A stretch of DNA of 32,940 nucleotides from positions 1 through 32,940 of the forward strand of contig CANRWA010000040.1 in the NCBI GenBank assembly GCA_947643415.1, written 5' to 3'. This document shows positions 1 through 7,005 of this stretch, in pieces. The translations under genes were made by a program, and so were the position numbers. Below the pieces are notes generated by a model. That model was given only the letters and a program-made list of their open reading frames with translations. It had not been told where the DNA came from and searched no databases. This stretch comes from an uncultured Clostridia bacterium (GTDB lineage Bacteria; Bacillota; Clostridia; Lachnospirales; Lachnospiraceae). Numbering within the stretch: the stretch's first letter is position 1; every line of letters begins with the position of its first letter.

Positions 1-284
1 ATTTATTTTTGGCATCCTCTTTCCATGGACAGATGCTCCGCATCTGCCCGCAGTAGAAACAGCCCTGATACTGGTGGTGCATTAGTACCGCTGCGTGGCG
101 GCTCCCAGTGCAAACGTGCTGCAGGAAGACAGGAAAAACGCAGGCAGACATCTCAGACAATGCTCCAGGCAGCGTATTTGCATCGGAAGGAAACAAAATT
201 TTTCGGGATGTGATATAGGACAGCAGACGACACAAGCCCCGCCGCCCTGCTCCCAATGATCAGGCATCTGTCCTAAAAAGTAAC
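1..284 (+). repeat. Copy A of a ~280-nt structured intergenic repeat
   Basis: This segment is closely similar over its whole length to 9976-10264 and more distantly similar to the reverse complement of 9695-9975. It starts at the window edge at the point that is the palindrome centre of the other pair, so a partner copy probably lies just outside the window. Helices seen: a 7-bp hairpin at 30-46 (CAGATGC, loop TCC, GCATCTG), a long-range helix of 109-122 with 169-182 (13 of 14 pairs including wobbles), and a short hairpin near the 3' end. Its last bases lie about 6 nt from the spoVAE stop. Short ORFs across it change frame between copies, so it is not coding. Confidence 0.85.
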
Positions 285-289
285 GAGCT

Positions 290-643
290 TTATTTCATCT
301 TCGATTTGAACACAAGGCTCGCCAGATATCCCATGATCAAGGCTCCGGATATCCCTACTGCAGCACTTTCCAGCCCACCATAAAATGTACCAATAAAGCC
401 CTGGCTGTCCACTGCCTCCTTCACTCCCTTAAATAAGAGGTGCCCGAAACCGATCAGTGGCACAGTGGCGCCTGCCTTTGCCCACTCAGCGAAGGGATTA
501 TAGAGATTAAAAAAGCTTAATATCGCACCAGCACATACAAGCCCCACCATGATCCTCCCAGGCAGCAATTTTGTGTTATCCATGATGATCTGGACAACTG
601 CACAGATCGCTCCTCCCACAAGAAATGCTATAAGATAGTCCAT
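290..643 (-). CDS. spoVAE: Stage V sporulation protein AE (SpoVAE)
   Basis: A 117-residue membrane protein of the SpoVAC/SpoVAE family, which helps form the inner-membrane channel that moves dipicolinic acid into the forespore and releases it at germination. Visible features are hydrophobic segments at roughly residues 3-20, 30-48, 60-75 and 85-112, and the family-type stretch around ATVPLIGFGHLLFKGV. The length is typical of the SpoVAEb type. Its ATG directly follows the spoVAD stop with no spacer, and its ribosome binding site (GGAGGT) lies in the last codons of spoVAD, so the two are probably translationally coupled. Repeat copy A follows the stop; no classical terminator was found. Confidence 0.93.
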   Translation of the reverse strand: MDYLIAFLVGGAICAVVQIIMDNTKLLPGRIMVGLVCAGAILSFFNLYNPFAEWAKAGATVPLIGFGHLLFKGVKEAVDSQGFIGTFYGGLESAAVGISGALIMGYLASLVFKSKMK

Positions 644-1708
644 TTATCCAACCTCCGTTTCCTTTCCCGATACAGCCTCCAACACAACACCGTGGGCAAT
701 GCCGGGAATCGAATTGCCTTCATTAAAACTCACGGTAGAGAGCAGTGCCCCTGTAGGAACGAACAGCACTCTCTGCCAGTCATTCTTCCTCATCTTCTCC
801 AGAATGTAACCACACAATGTAATGGCACTGCAGCCGCAGCCGCTGCCACCTGCGTTAGTATCCTGCTCTTTGTTATAATAGATCTCCGTTCCACAGTCAA
901 AATGCTGCGGCTCAATGTCATATCCATAGCCATGCATCATATCAATGAGGATACGCTGTCCAATGGTACCGAGATCCCCTGTGATGATCCTGTCATAGTA
1001 CCCTGGCCCGATCCCAAGATCCTTAAAATTATGAAGAATAACATCTGCTGCTGCCGGTGCCATGCAGGCTCCCATATTCATGCTGTCCTTGATGCCATAA
1101 TCCGTAATGATCCCTGTTGTTATCCCCGCCACTTCTACATATCCAGTCTCTTTTCTCCGCCATCTCGCCTGCGAAGAAGCCAGAACTACAGCGCCGCTTC
1201 CTGTCACTGTCCAAGTCGCCGAATACGGCCTCTGGCTCCCATATGCAAGTGGATAACGGAATTGCTTTTCAGCACTGGCAAAATGGCTGGAAGTCAATGC
1301 TACTACATAATCCGCATATCCGCCATCTACAAGCATGGATCCTATGGCAAGAGATTCCCCCATAGTACTGCAGGCACCATATACACCAAACATGGGAATA
1401 TTGAAGTTCATAATGCCAAAAGACGTTGCAATCAATTGCCCTAGAAGATCCCCCGCAACCAGATAACGGACCTCCTTTGGTTCCAACCCTGCTTTACGGA
1501 GGGCAACCTGGGTGGCAAGCTGCTGCATCTTGCTCTCTGCCTCCTCCCAGGTCTCTGCACCAAAAAGAGGATCATTTTCTACCATATCATAATATTTTCC
1601 AAATGCCCCGTTGCCCTCCTTTTCCCCAGCAACGCTCCCGGCACCTATGACCACTGGCGGCCTTGCAAAAAGTATGCTCCGTTTGCCTACCATTTTGTTC
1701 TGACTCAT
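644..1708 (-). CDS. spoVAD: Stage V sporulation protein AD (SpoVAD)
   Basis: A 354-residue protein with the thiolase-like fold of SpoVAD, the soluble subunit of the SpoVA complex that binds dipicolinic acid on the forespore inner membrane. Family features visible are the start MSQNKMVGKRSILFA, the segment GVYGACSTMGESLA, and a C-terminal stretch rich in Gly and Cys (GGSGCGCSAI). The start at 1708 is chosen because GGAAGGG lies 4-5 nt upstream; a longer frame to 1747 runs through a hairpin and has no binding site. That site is buried in the hairpin at 1709-1767. Unusually, the gene is separated from spoVAC by three unrelated regulatory genes. Confidence 0.93.
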   Translation of the reverse strand: MSQNKMVGKRSILFARPPVVIGAGSVAGEKEGNGAFGKYYDMVENDPLFGAETWEEAESKMQQLATQVALRKAGLEPKEVRYLVAGDLLGQLIATSFGIMNFNIPMFGVYGACSTMGESLAIGSMLVDGGYADYVVALTSSHFASAEKQFRYPLAYGSQRPYSATWTVTGSGAVVLASSQARWRRKETGYVEVAGITTGIITDYGIKDSMNMGACMAPAAADVILHNFKDLGIGPGYYDRIITGDLGTIGQRILIDMMHGYGYDIEPQHFDCGTEIYYNKEQDTNAGGSGCGCSAITLCGYILEKMRKNDWQRVLFVPTGALLSTVSFNEGNSIPGIAHGVVLEAVSGKETEVG

Positions 1709-1767
1709 AAAATCCCTTCCTTTCAGGCATACTACTATTTGTAGCATTCCAGAAAAAAAGGGATTTT
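1709..1767 (-). promoter_or_regulatory. Long hairpin sequestering the spoVAD ribosome binding site
   Basis: The gap between the HD-GYP stop (1774) and the spoVAD ATG (1708) folds almost entirely into one hairpin. Bases 1709-1724 pair with 1752-1767, and 1726-1735 pair with 1741-1750, around a 5-nt loop. As minus-strand (mRNA-sense) RNA all 16 outer pairs form, two of them as G-U. On the plus strand those two would be C-A mismatches, which argues for a role in the mRNA. The spoVAD binding site GGAAGGG is in the 3' arm and the ATG follows directly. No U tract follows, so it is not a standard terminator. Confidence 0.75.
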
Positions 1768-1771
1768 ATAC
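1742..1771 (-). promoter_or_regulatory. Candidate SigG promoter for spoVAD-AE
   Basis: Reading the minus strand, GTATA (1771-1767) is followed after 18 nt by AATGCTA (1748-1742). The Bacillus SigG consensus as I recall it is GHATR, 18 nt, CATnHTA, so only the first base of the -10 differs. Transcription would start near 1735, at the loop of the hairpin above, giving an mRNA without the 5' arm. Such a promoter is expected because spoVAD-AE is detached from the rest of spoVA. The short motif may match by chance. Confidence 0.4.
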
Positions 1772-1773
1772 AT

Positions 1774-2844
1774 TCAGATCATCTGTTTTCTTAATTCTTC
1801 CTTATGTTTGAGACGGTCGCGGATCAACTCTCCTGCCTTGACAAATTCATCCACCAGATCCGGGTCAAACTGTGTCCCCTTCCCCTCTCTGATGATCTCC
1901 ATGGACCGCTCATGGGTAAACGGTTTTTTATATGGACGTTGTGAAGTCAGTGCATCATATACATCTACCACACTCATGATCCGCGCCTCAATGGGTATCT
2001 CTGTACCGGAAAGCCCTACCGGGTACCCTTTGCCATCCCATCTTTCATGATGGTATAATGCCATATTCTCTGCAATCTGAAGAAATTCATTTTCCGGAAA
2101 GATTTTTCTGATCTTATGAAACGTGGCGCCTCCCAGTTCAGAATGTGTCTGCATATACTGCATCTCACTTCTCTCAAGCCCGCTCTGTTTCCTCAGTACA
2201 TTGTCATCAATTCCAATCTTCCCGATATCATGCAATGGCGCCGCCCGCACAGAAAGCTTCACGAACTCCGGCGTCACCTCGTCCTTATACTTTGGAATAT
2301 CCTGCAGTACTTTTATAAATGCTTCATAATATATCAGTGTATTTTTGATATGTCCGCCTGTCACACCATCCCTTGACTCCACCAGCTCTGCGAAACCAGA
2401 GGCCAGCATATGCTGCATCTTCTCAACCTCTTCTACTTTCTGCTCCACGATCTCCTCCAATTCATTCTGATAAGAGTAGAGCTCAAGCTGTGTGGCGATA
2501 CGGCGTTTCATAACCGGTGCTACAAATGGTTTCGTAATAAAATCCACTGCCCCTAAATTAAATCCCTTTACCTCACTGACAGGATCTGCCACTGCAGTAA
2601 GAAAAATAACAGGAATACTCTTTAATCTCCGGCTGCTCTTCAACTGCGTAATCATCTCATAGCCATCCATCTCTGGCATAATGATATCCAACAGGATCAG
2701 ATCCGGTAATATCTCTTCCATGATCTCAAATCCCTGCTTTGCCGAAGTTGCCTCATACAGCGCATAATCATCTTTTAAAACTTCCCGTGCTGTGGCAAGA
2801 TTCAGACGCGCATCATCAATCATCAAAATCTTCTTTCTTTCCAT
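1774..2844 (-). CDS. Response regulator with HD-GYP domain (probable c-di-GMP phosphodiesterase)
   Basis: A 356-residue two-domain protein. Residues 5-120 form a CheY-like receiver with phosphoacceptor Asp53 (LLDIIMPEMDG) and KP at 105-106. A coiled-coil linker spans about 125-150. The rest is an HD-GYP domain with HD at 205-206 (HDIGKIG), HH at 265-266 and GYP at 273-275, matching metal-dependent phosphodiesterases that hydrolyse c-di-GMP. The start at 2844 has GGGGAAGG about 9 nt upstream; an in-frame ATG at 2868 lacks a site. The gene has its own SigA-type promoter at 2930-2958 and a perfect palindrome just upstream. No sensor kinase is adjacent; the nearest is at 10.3 kb. Confidence 0.9.
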   Translation of the reverse strand: MERKKILMIDDARLNLATAREVLKDDYALYEATSAKQGFEIMEEILPDLILLDIIMPEMDGYEMITQLKSSRRLKSIPVIFLTAVADPVSEVKGFNLGAVDFITKPFVAPVMKRRIATQLELYSYQNELEEIVEQKVEEVEKMQHMLASGFAELVESRDGVTGGHIKNTLIYYEAFIKVLQDIPKYKDEVTPEFVKLSVRAAPLHDIGKIGIDDNVLRKQSGLERSEMQYMQTHSELGGATFHKIRKIFPENEFLQIAENMALYHHERWDGKGYPVGLSGTEIPIEARIMSVVDVYDALTSQRPYKKPFTHERSMEIIREGKGTQFDPDLVDEFVKAGELIRDRLKHKEELRKQMI

Positions 2845-2866
2845 ATCTATCAGACCTTCCCCTGCC

Positions 2867-2884
2867 ATAGCGGCATGCCGCTAT
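2867..2884. promoter_or_regulatory. 18-bp perfect palindrome upstream of the HD-GYP gene
   Basis: The sequence ATAGCGGCATGCCGCTAT is a perfect palindrome. It lies about 45 bp downstream of the -10 hexamer of the gene's promoter and before the ribosome binding site. It could be an operator for a dimeric repressor or a short leader hairpin. No regulator is identified. Confidence 0.5.
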
Positions 2885-2929
2885 CTCAGAAATGCAAACC
2901 CATTTAAAACAACAAATATCCTATTCAAA

Positions 2930-2958
2930 ATTGTAACACAATTTTACAAATTTGACAA
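2930..2958 (-). promoter_or_regulatory. SigA-type promoter of the HD-GYP regulator
   Basis: On the minus strand TTGTCA (2958-2953) is followed after exactly 17 nt by TACAAT (2935-2930), one mismatch per hexamer from the SigA consensus. It lies 86 bp upstream of the chosen start. The rest of the AT-rich gap (2959-3134) shows no further gene and no clear terminator for the upstream anti-sigma gene. Confidence 0.7.
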
Positions 2959-3134
2959 CGGATTTCCATGGAAGTTTGAGAGAAATTTGGAACACATTTT
3001 CTCAATTTAATTTATACATCAAACACTCCCTAATCCCACCCGATTGTTTCCTACCCTCCTTTACAGTCTTATATTAACTATAACGCAGCAAAAAAAGATT
3101 TACTGACAAAATATATTTACATTTTTTAAATTTT

Positions 3135-3857
3135 TCACTCACCTGGCTGCTGGTACAAACTCCATGCGATTTTGACCAGTTCATCTTTGGCATTTTCTGT
3201 GCCTGATATATCCAGCCAGTGGCAATACATTGTATCATCCCACTGAAACCATGCATGCATGTCCTTGGCATAGCAGTATCCCTCATATCCGGCAATGGAA
3301 ACTCTTTCTTTCGTGCTGCATTCACTATTAACCCACATAGACATAGATCCGGTTAAGTTGATCCTGCAATATCTTATCTGCGCATGATCAGGCCTTTCCC
3401 ATTCTGCTGACAGGCTGACTATGCCATCCTTGACTTTCTTCTGCACAAAACCCTCTGGGATATCATCAGGAACTTCCTTTATAACCTTCAACAGGTTTTC
3501 ATCATCAATGGATATATTTTCATTTGGTCCCAGATATTCCTTTTTATCCATTATATACTCATCCTCAAATGATGAGTTGTAATTCCATGGGCGGAAACCA
3601 AATATCCTTGCACTGATCTGTGTCACGGATAACAGGCTCACAATGATTAATGCTGCGGCGGCGGCACGTCGCGCAGCATGTCCCATGCTGATCCTTTTTA
3701 GAAAACCTTTTCCACCCCTCAGTACTTTTTGTATTTTCTTTCTATGCCGGGATGAAAATTCATGATCATATCCATCCATTTCCTCCGGCTGGATCTGATC
3801 CATTTCAGCTCTGACATAAGATGTTAATAACTTTTTCAATTCTTCCTCTCTACTCAT
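3135..3857 (-). CDS. Putative membrane-bound anti-sigma factor (DUF4367-like C-terminus)
   Basis: A 240-residue protein whose ATG overlaps the end of the ECF sigma gene by 8 bp, the usual arrangement of a sigma/anti-sigma pair. Residues 1-60 are charged and cytoplasmic, a single membrane segment lies at about 64-84, and residues 90-240 would be extracytoplasmic. The outer part (EVPDDIPEGF..., ISGTENAKDELVKIAWSL near the end) resembles DUF4367 domains found in such proteins. No CHCC zinc anti-sigma motif is visible. The role as a SigF-unrelated, envelope-sensing anti-sigma factor is inferred from position and topology. Confidence 0.7.
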   Translation of the reverse strand: MSREEELKKLLTSYVRAEMDQIQPEEMDGYDHEFSSRHRKKIQKVLRGGKGFLKRISMGHAARRAAAAALIIVSLLSVTQISARIFGFRPWNYNSSFEDEYIMDKKEYLGPNENISIDDENLLKVIKEVPDDIPEGFVQKKVKDGIVSLSAEWERPDHAQIRYCRINLTGSMSMWVNSECSTKERVSIAGYEGYCYAKDMHAWFQWDDTMYCHWLDISGTENAKDELVKIAWSLYQQPGE

Positions 3858-4383
3858 CCATCCCCATCTCCCTCTTTAATTTAAGCCTCCCTCTATGAAG
3901 CCTCTGCATCACTGTATCCTCTTTCAGGCCTAGAATATCTGCAATTTCTTTCCCCGAAAGGCCATTTACATAATACAGGATCAATACATCACTGTATTTC
4001 TTTGTCAACCCACGGAAAAGATGATTTAATTCAACATTTTCAAGTTCCTGGTCCCTTGTAAGAAAAAATGGGGACTGTTCCTGTTCGTCATAAACTACTT
4101 CCATCTGGTTTTTCTTTTTATTTTTCCTGTAATGGTCAATTGCTGCCCTCTCAGTTATTATAACGATGAAACTCTTTGTCTCCTGACAATCAATCTCAGA
4201 TATTTTATCCAGATGGCGAATGATCTTCTCCCAGGCATGGATCACAGCATCCTCCGCATCTTCATGATGGTTCAGTATATGATAGGCAGCTACATACATC
4301 AGTCTGTTATATTTTTCATATAACTTTTCAATTTTTATCTGTTCCTCAGGCATCTCTGCCATTGCCATGATCAAGAAAGACAT
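3850..4383 (-). CDS. ECF-type RNA polymerase sigma factor
   Basis: A 177-residue sigma-70 family protein with only regions 2 and 4. Region 2 spans about residues 18-90 (LYEKYNRLMYVAAYHIL, DAEDAVIHAW). Region 4 spans about 120-172 with the helix-turn-helix LSGKEIADILGLKEDTVMQRLHRGRLKLK. The start at 4383 follows GGTGAGGAG; a longer GTG frame to 4449 runs into the stem of a hairpin and is less likely. It has its own promoter inside the 3' end of spoVAC and forms a unit with the overlapping anti-sigma gene. Its position between spoVAC and spoVAD is unusual. The target regulon is unknown. Confidence 0.9.
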   Translation of the reverse strand: MSFLIMAMAEMPEEQIKIEKLYEKYNRLMYVAAYHILNHHEDAEDAVIHAWEKIIRHLDKISEIDCQETKSFIVIITERAAIDHYRKNKKKNQMEVVYDEQEQSPFFLTRDQELENVELNHLFRGLTKKYSDVLILYYVNGLSGKEIADILGLKEDTVMQRLHRGRLKLKREMGMDE

Positions 4384-4444
4384 ATGCTCCTCACCCCCCT
4401 GCCAATCTGCAAAATCCTGGCCTTTACTATTTCTAATCACCATA

Positions 4445-4471
4445 ACCACCCTGTCTTATAGACAGGGTGGT
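4445..4471. other. Perfect 11-bp hairpin in the ECF sigma leader
   Basis: ACCACCCTGTC and GACAGGGTGGT pair perfectly around a 5-nt loop. On the minus strand no U tract follows, so it is a poor intrinsic terminator for spoVAC. It lies downstream of the ECF promoter, in the mRNA leader about 60 nt before the start codon. A leader control element, an RNA-processing site or an operator are all possible. Confidence 0.6.
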
Positions 4472-4509
4472 ACACGGTCCCATTGTTTTTTTAAGCAATA
4501 TATAGCGCT

Positions 4510-4538
4510 ATCTTATCACGTTCTCAAATTTTTATCAA
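4510..4538 (-). promoter_or_regulatory. SigA-type promoter of the ECF sigma operon
   Basis: Minus-strand TTGATA (4538-4533) and TAAGAT (4515-4510) are separated by exactly 17 nt. The -35 overlaps the spoVAC stop codon (4535-4537). Vegetative expression of the sigma/anti-sigma pair independent of the spoVA operon is therefore likely. Confidence 0.65.
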
Positions 4539-5035
4539 CACCACCCCACCAGTTTCCCAATCCAGTAAAGCATGCCCAGGATCCAACTGCAGAATACACC
4601 ATAAAGAATAACCGGTCCGGCGATCTGGAAGATTCTTGCCCCGACACCGAATACCCATCCTTCTTCCTTGAATTCAATAGCCGGGGATGCCACAGAATTA
4701 GCAAAGCCTGTGATGGGCACCAGGGTTCCCGCACCTGCGAAATTCGCCAGTTTCTGGTACAGGTTCAGTCCCGTGAACAATACACTGAGGAAAATAAGGG
4801 AAAGTGTCGTATACAGGGATGAGGTCTCTTTATCCATCCCTGACATCTGATACAGATTTGTCAGGAGTTGTCCAAAGGTACAGATCAGCCCGCCAATGGC
4901 ATATGCTTTGCAGAGATTGATGAACCAGCTCTTCTTGGGTGTATTCTCTTTTACATATTCATTGTACTTCTGATCCCTTTTTTCTGGTGCATCCTCCCTT
5001 ATCACTTCTTTTATATTTACCTTATTCTTATCCAT
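4535..5035 (-). CDS. spoVAC: Stage V sporulation protein AC (SpoVAC)
   Basis: A 166-residue membrane protein of the SpoVAC/SpoVAE family, a mechanosensitive-type channel component of the dipicolinic acid transporter. A charged N-terminus of about 40 residues is followed by four or so hydrophobic segments, with family-type stretches AYAIGGLICTFGQ and AGTLVPITGFANSVASPAIEFKEEG. The start at 5035 is preferred over the ATG at 5041 because GGAGGT is 7 nt upstream of it and would abut the earlier codon. It starts 18 nt after spoVAB. The usual next gene, spoVAD, is displaced by 2.8 kb. Confidence 0.94.
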   Translation of the reverse strand: MDKNKVNIKEVIREDAPEKRDQKYNEYVKENTPKKSWFINLCKAYAIGGLICTFGQLLTNLYQMSGMDKETSSLYTTLSLIFLSVLFTGLNLYQKLANFAGAGTLVPITGFANSVASPAIEFKEEGWVFGVGARIFQIAGPVILYGVFCSWILGMLYWIGKLVGWC

Positions 5036-5053
5036 GTTCATACCTCCATCTAC

Positions 5054-5464
5054 TCAGAAAAAATATTGAAATACGGTTCCCACAACTTTCCCGATAGCAA
5101 TGGCTGCCACAATAATCGGGAATCCTTCTTTCAGTTGTATCCGGTTCACCATAATGGGAAGTACACGGAGTGTCTCTGCCAGTGCCATATAGAGGCATCC
5201 CACGAAGATCCCTGAGAAGATTCCAAACACCATCACCATCACGGCAGAAAGATGCAGCGGCAGTTCAAACAGGATCCATATATTGCCAAGGGTCCCTCCC
5301 AGAATAATGGCATTTTCGTAACAGATTATATGATCTGCCGTATTTGTTCTGGCGGCAAGCCGGGGAATGATCCCCAGCATTGTGATAAATGCAAATACCC
5401 CTGCTGCCACAGTAGCTCCACTGCAAAGGCCGATGAAGCAAAGTGCTGCCTGCTTAATTAACAT
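5054..5464 (-). CDS. spoVAB: Stage V sporulation protein AB (SpoVAB)
   Basis: A 136-residue, highly hydrophobic protein with about four membrane segments, matching SpoVAB of the dipicolinic acid uptake operon in both size and gene position. The start is the ATG at 5464 with GGAGGG about 10 nt upstream; a TTG codon directly before it is not used here. It overlaps the 3' end of spoVAA by 11 bp, which suggests translational coupling. The biochemical role of SpoVAB within the complex is not well defined in any organism. Confidence 0.88.
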   Translation of the reverse strand: MLIKQAALCFIGLCSGATVAAGVFAFITMLGIIPRLAARTNTADHIICYENAIILGGTLGNIWILFELPLHLSAVMVMVFGIFSGIFVGCLYMALAETLRVLPIMVNRIQLKEGFPIIVAAIAIGKVVGTVFQYFF

Positions 5465-6086
5465 CAATCGTATGTCCCTCCCTGGAAGCGGTAGAGATCA
5501 GCGCCTTATTAACCTGTTCTTCATAAGTCCGCATCTCAACCTGGATCGGAGTCGGATCATTCTTGATCTTTCTTCTCCTAAAGTGATTATAAAATACCAG
5601 TATGCCTATGGGCAGTCCGGCAGCATAACTGATCTCAAGAATGGAGCCGCCCTGTTTTGACGTTCCCATGATCATCTGATACACCTTATCAAATACATCG
5701 CCCACACTGACATCTTCATTAAATGTCATTATGGTAAAAGCTGCACCAAAGAATGCGATCAGGCTGACAAAGACTGTCTTGATAAATTCTACTGTGCGGG
5801 ATTTCTCCTTTTTGTCCGGTTCTTCCAGATCCACGATAAAATCCCGCTCTCCTACATTCTCGATCCTCAGATTGGGATACACTTTATGTATCCCTTCATA
5901 TACTTTGCCGATGGTGAACATGGTCTTTTGCTGGCAGTCATTCGGCAGGGTATAAAATGTCTCCTGTTCCAGTTTCTGTACAATATCCTTATTTGTGCAA
6001 TATAGCGTGGCAATATCCTTATATGTCAGGTCACGTTTCTGCACCGGAATATTCTGCTCTATCTTTACATATAATATTTCTTCCAT
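5454..6086 (-). CDS. spoVAA: Stage V sporulation protein AA (SpoVAA)
   Basis: A 210-residue protein. The soluble N-terminal domain (about 1-95, starting MEEILYVKIEQNIPVQKRDLT) is followed by two membrane segments at about 103-125 and 150-172, and a short basic tail. This is the SpoVAA layout, with a domain reported to be essential for SpoVA function in Bacillus. GAAGGAG lies 8 nt upstream of the ATG. It overlaps the 52-residue upstream ORF by 22 bp and spoVAB by 11 bp, so the set is a tight translational unit. Confidence 0.9.
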   Translation of the reverse strand: MEEILYVKIEQNIPVQKRDLTYKDIATLYCTNKDIVQKLEQETFYTLPNDCQQKTMFTIGKVYEGIHKVYPNLRIENVGERDFIVDLEEPDKKEKSRTVEFIKTVFVSLIAFFGAAFTIMTFNEDVSVGDVFDKVYQMIMGTSKQGGSILEISYAAGLPIGILVFYNHFRRRKIKNDPTPIQVEMRTYEEQVNKALISTASREGHTIDVN

Positions 6087-6223
6087 TCGATATACTCCTT
6101 CACCAAAGTTCCCTGTCCCTTATCCAACGGCGTCTTCTGCCCGCTGCCCTGCATCTGGTAAAACACAATGACACCTGCCGCCACCAAAACAAGGGCAATG
6201 GTAATCAGGCCTGCTTTCTTCAT
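6065..6223 (-). CDS. 52-residue single-pass membrane peptide in the sporulation operon
   Basis: MKKAGLITIALVLVAAGVIV is an N-terminal membrane anchor or uncleaved signal, followed by a 30-residue polar tail ending EYIEWKKYYM. The start at 6223 has AAAGGAAG about 7 nt upstream; a frame open to 6256 lacks a site. It sits between sigF and spoVAA and overlaps spoVAA by 22 bp, so it is probably expressed with spoVA in the forespore. I do not recognise the family. The good binding site and coupling make it more than a chance ORF. Confidence 0.65.
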   Translation of the reverse strand: MKKAGLITIALVLVAAGVIVFYQMQGSGQKTPLDKGQGTLVKEYIEWKKYYM

Positions 6224-6244
6224 AGAAACACTTCCTTTCGCTAT

Positions 6245-6274
6245 TACCATTGCCATTTTATTGCATTCTTATCC
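6245..6274 (-). promoter_or_regulatory. Candidate SigG-like promoter of the spoVA operon
   Basis: On the minus strand GGATA (6274-6270) and AATGGTA (6251-6245) are 18 nt apart. This is a weaker match to the SigG pattern, but it has the same geometry and the same AATGnTA -10 as the candidate before spoVAD. It lies in the sigF-to-spoVAA gap, where Bacillus has the SigG promoter of spoVA. Confidence 0.3.
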
Positions 6275-6279
6275 ATTTT

Positions 6280-6993
6280 TTATAAAAATTTTTGCCGCAT
6301 AGACCGTAAAATCTTTTTTTCCATGCGGCTGACCTGTACCTGGTTCATGTCCAGGATATCTGCCACCTGCATCTGTGTTTTGTCATGAAAATACCGGAGT
6401 TCGATAAGGCGGCGTTCCCTGTCCTCCAATTCTTCCATAAGCTGTTCCAATATCAGACGGTTCAGTACAGCCTCACCTTCATCTTTTTCTGACGGAATCC
6501 GGTCCATCAGGGAGATCTCGCTCCCCTCCTTCTGATAAACGGTCTTATACAGGGATTCCACCTCATTTCCCGCCTCCAGTGCCATAATAATGTCCTCTCT
6601 TTTTAATTCTGTTGCGGCACTCAGTTCCTCCAAAGTCGCTTCCCTGCCCAGCTTTCCTGCCAGAATCTCCGCTTCCCTCCTGACACGGAATCCATTTTCT
6701 TTCAAGGTGCGGCTGACCTTCACCATGCCGTCATCCCGGAGAAAGCGCTTGATTTCCCCTGTGATCAGCGGTACCGCATAGGTAGAAAATTTGACCTCAT
6801 AATCAAAGTTAAAATTATCTACTGCCTTGATGAGGCCAATAGAGCCAATCTGCCCCAGGTCCTCCAGATCATGCCCGCGGCCGGCAAACCGCCGGACAAT
6901 ACTGTACACCAGCGGCATATTTTGTTTTATCACCTGTTCTCTCGCCATTTTATCCCCTGCCCGTGCCTGTTTGATCAGTTCTATGGTTTCCAT
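6280..6993 (-). CDS. sigF: Forespore sigma factor SigF
   Basis: A 237-residue sigma-70 protein with regions 2, 3 and 4. Region 2 is around residues 30-90 (HDLEDLGQIGSIGLIKAVDNF, FSTYAVPLITGEIKRFLRDD). Region 4 near the C-terminus contains LIELRYFHDKTQMQVADILDMNQVQVSRMEKKIL. Location directly after spoIIAA and spoIIAB identifies it as SigF, the first compartment-specific sigma factor of the forespore, held inactive by SpoIIAB until SpoIIAA is dephosphorylated. It starts 12 nt after spoIIAB with AGGGAG as binding site. The length is slightly below the Bacillus protein (about 255). Confidence 0.95.
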   Translation of the reverse strand: METIELIKQARAGDKMAREQVIKQNMPLVYSIVRRFAGRGHDLEDLGQIGSIGLIKAVDNFNFDYEVKFSTYAVPLITGEIKRFLRDDGMVKVSRTLKENGFRVRREAEILAGKLGREATLEELSAATELKREDIIMALEAGNEVESLYKTVYQKEGSEISLMDRIPSEKDEGEAVLNRLILEQLMEELEDRERRLIELRYFHDKTQMQVADILDMNQVQVSRMEKKILRSMRQKFL

Positions 6994-7005
6994 CGGCAGA
7001 CTCCC

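Noticed and set aside
25..213. ORF with a counterpart in copy B sharing a peptide block near its end
   Set aside because: The shared block comes from nucleotide repeat identity. Single-base gaps put upstream parts of the two copies in different frames, and there is no ribosome binding site.
692..1444. 250-codon plus-strand ORF opposite spoVAD
   Set aside because: Antisense shadow of a clear family member; low-complexity composition and no ribosome binding site.
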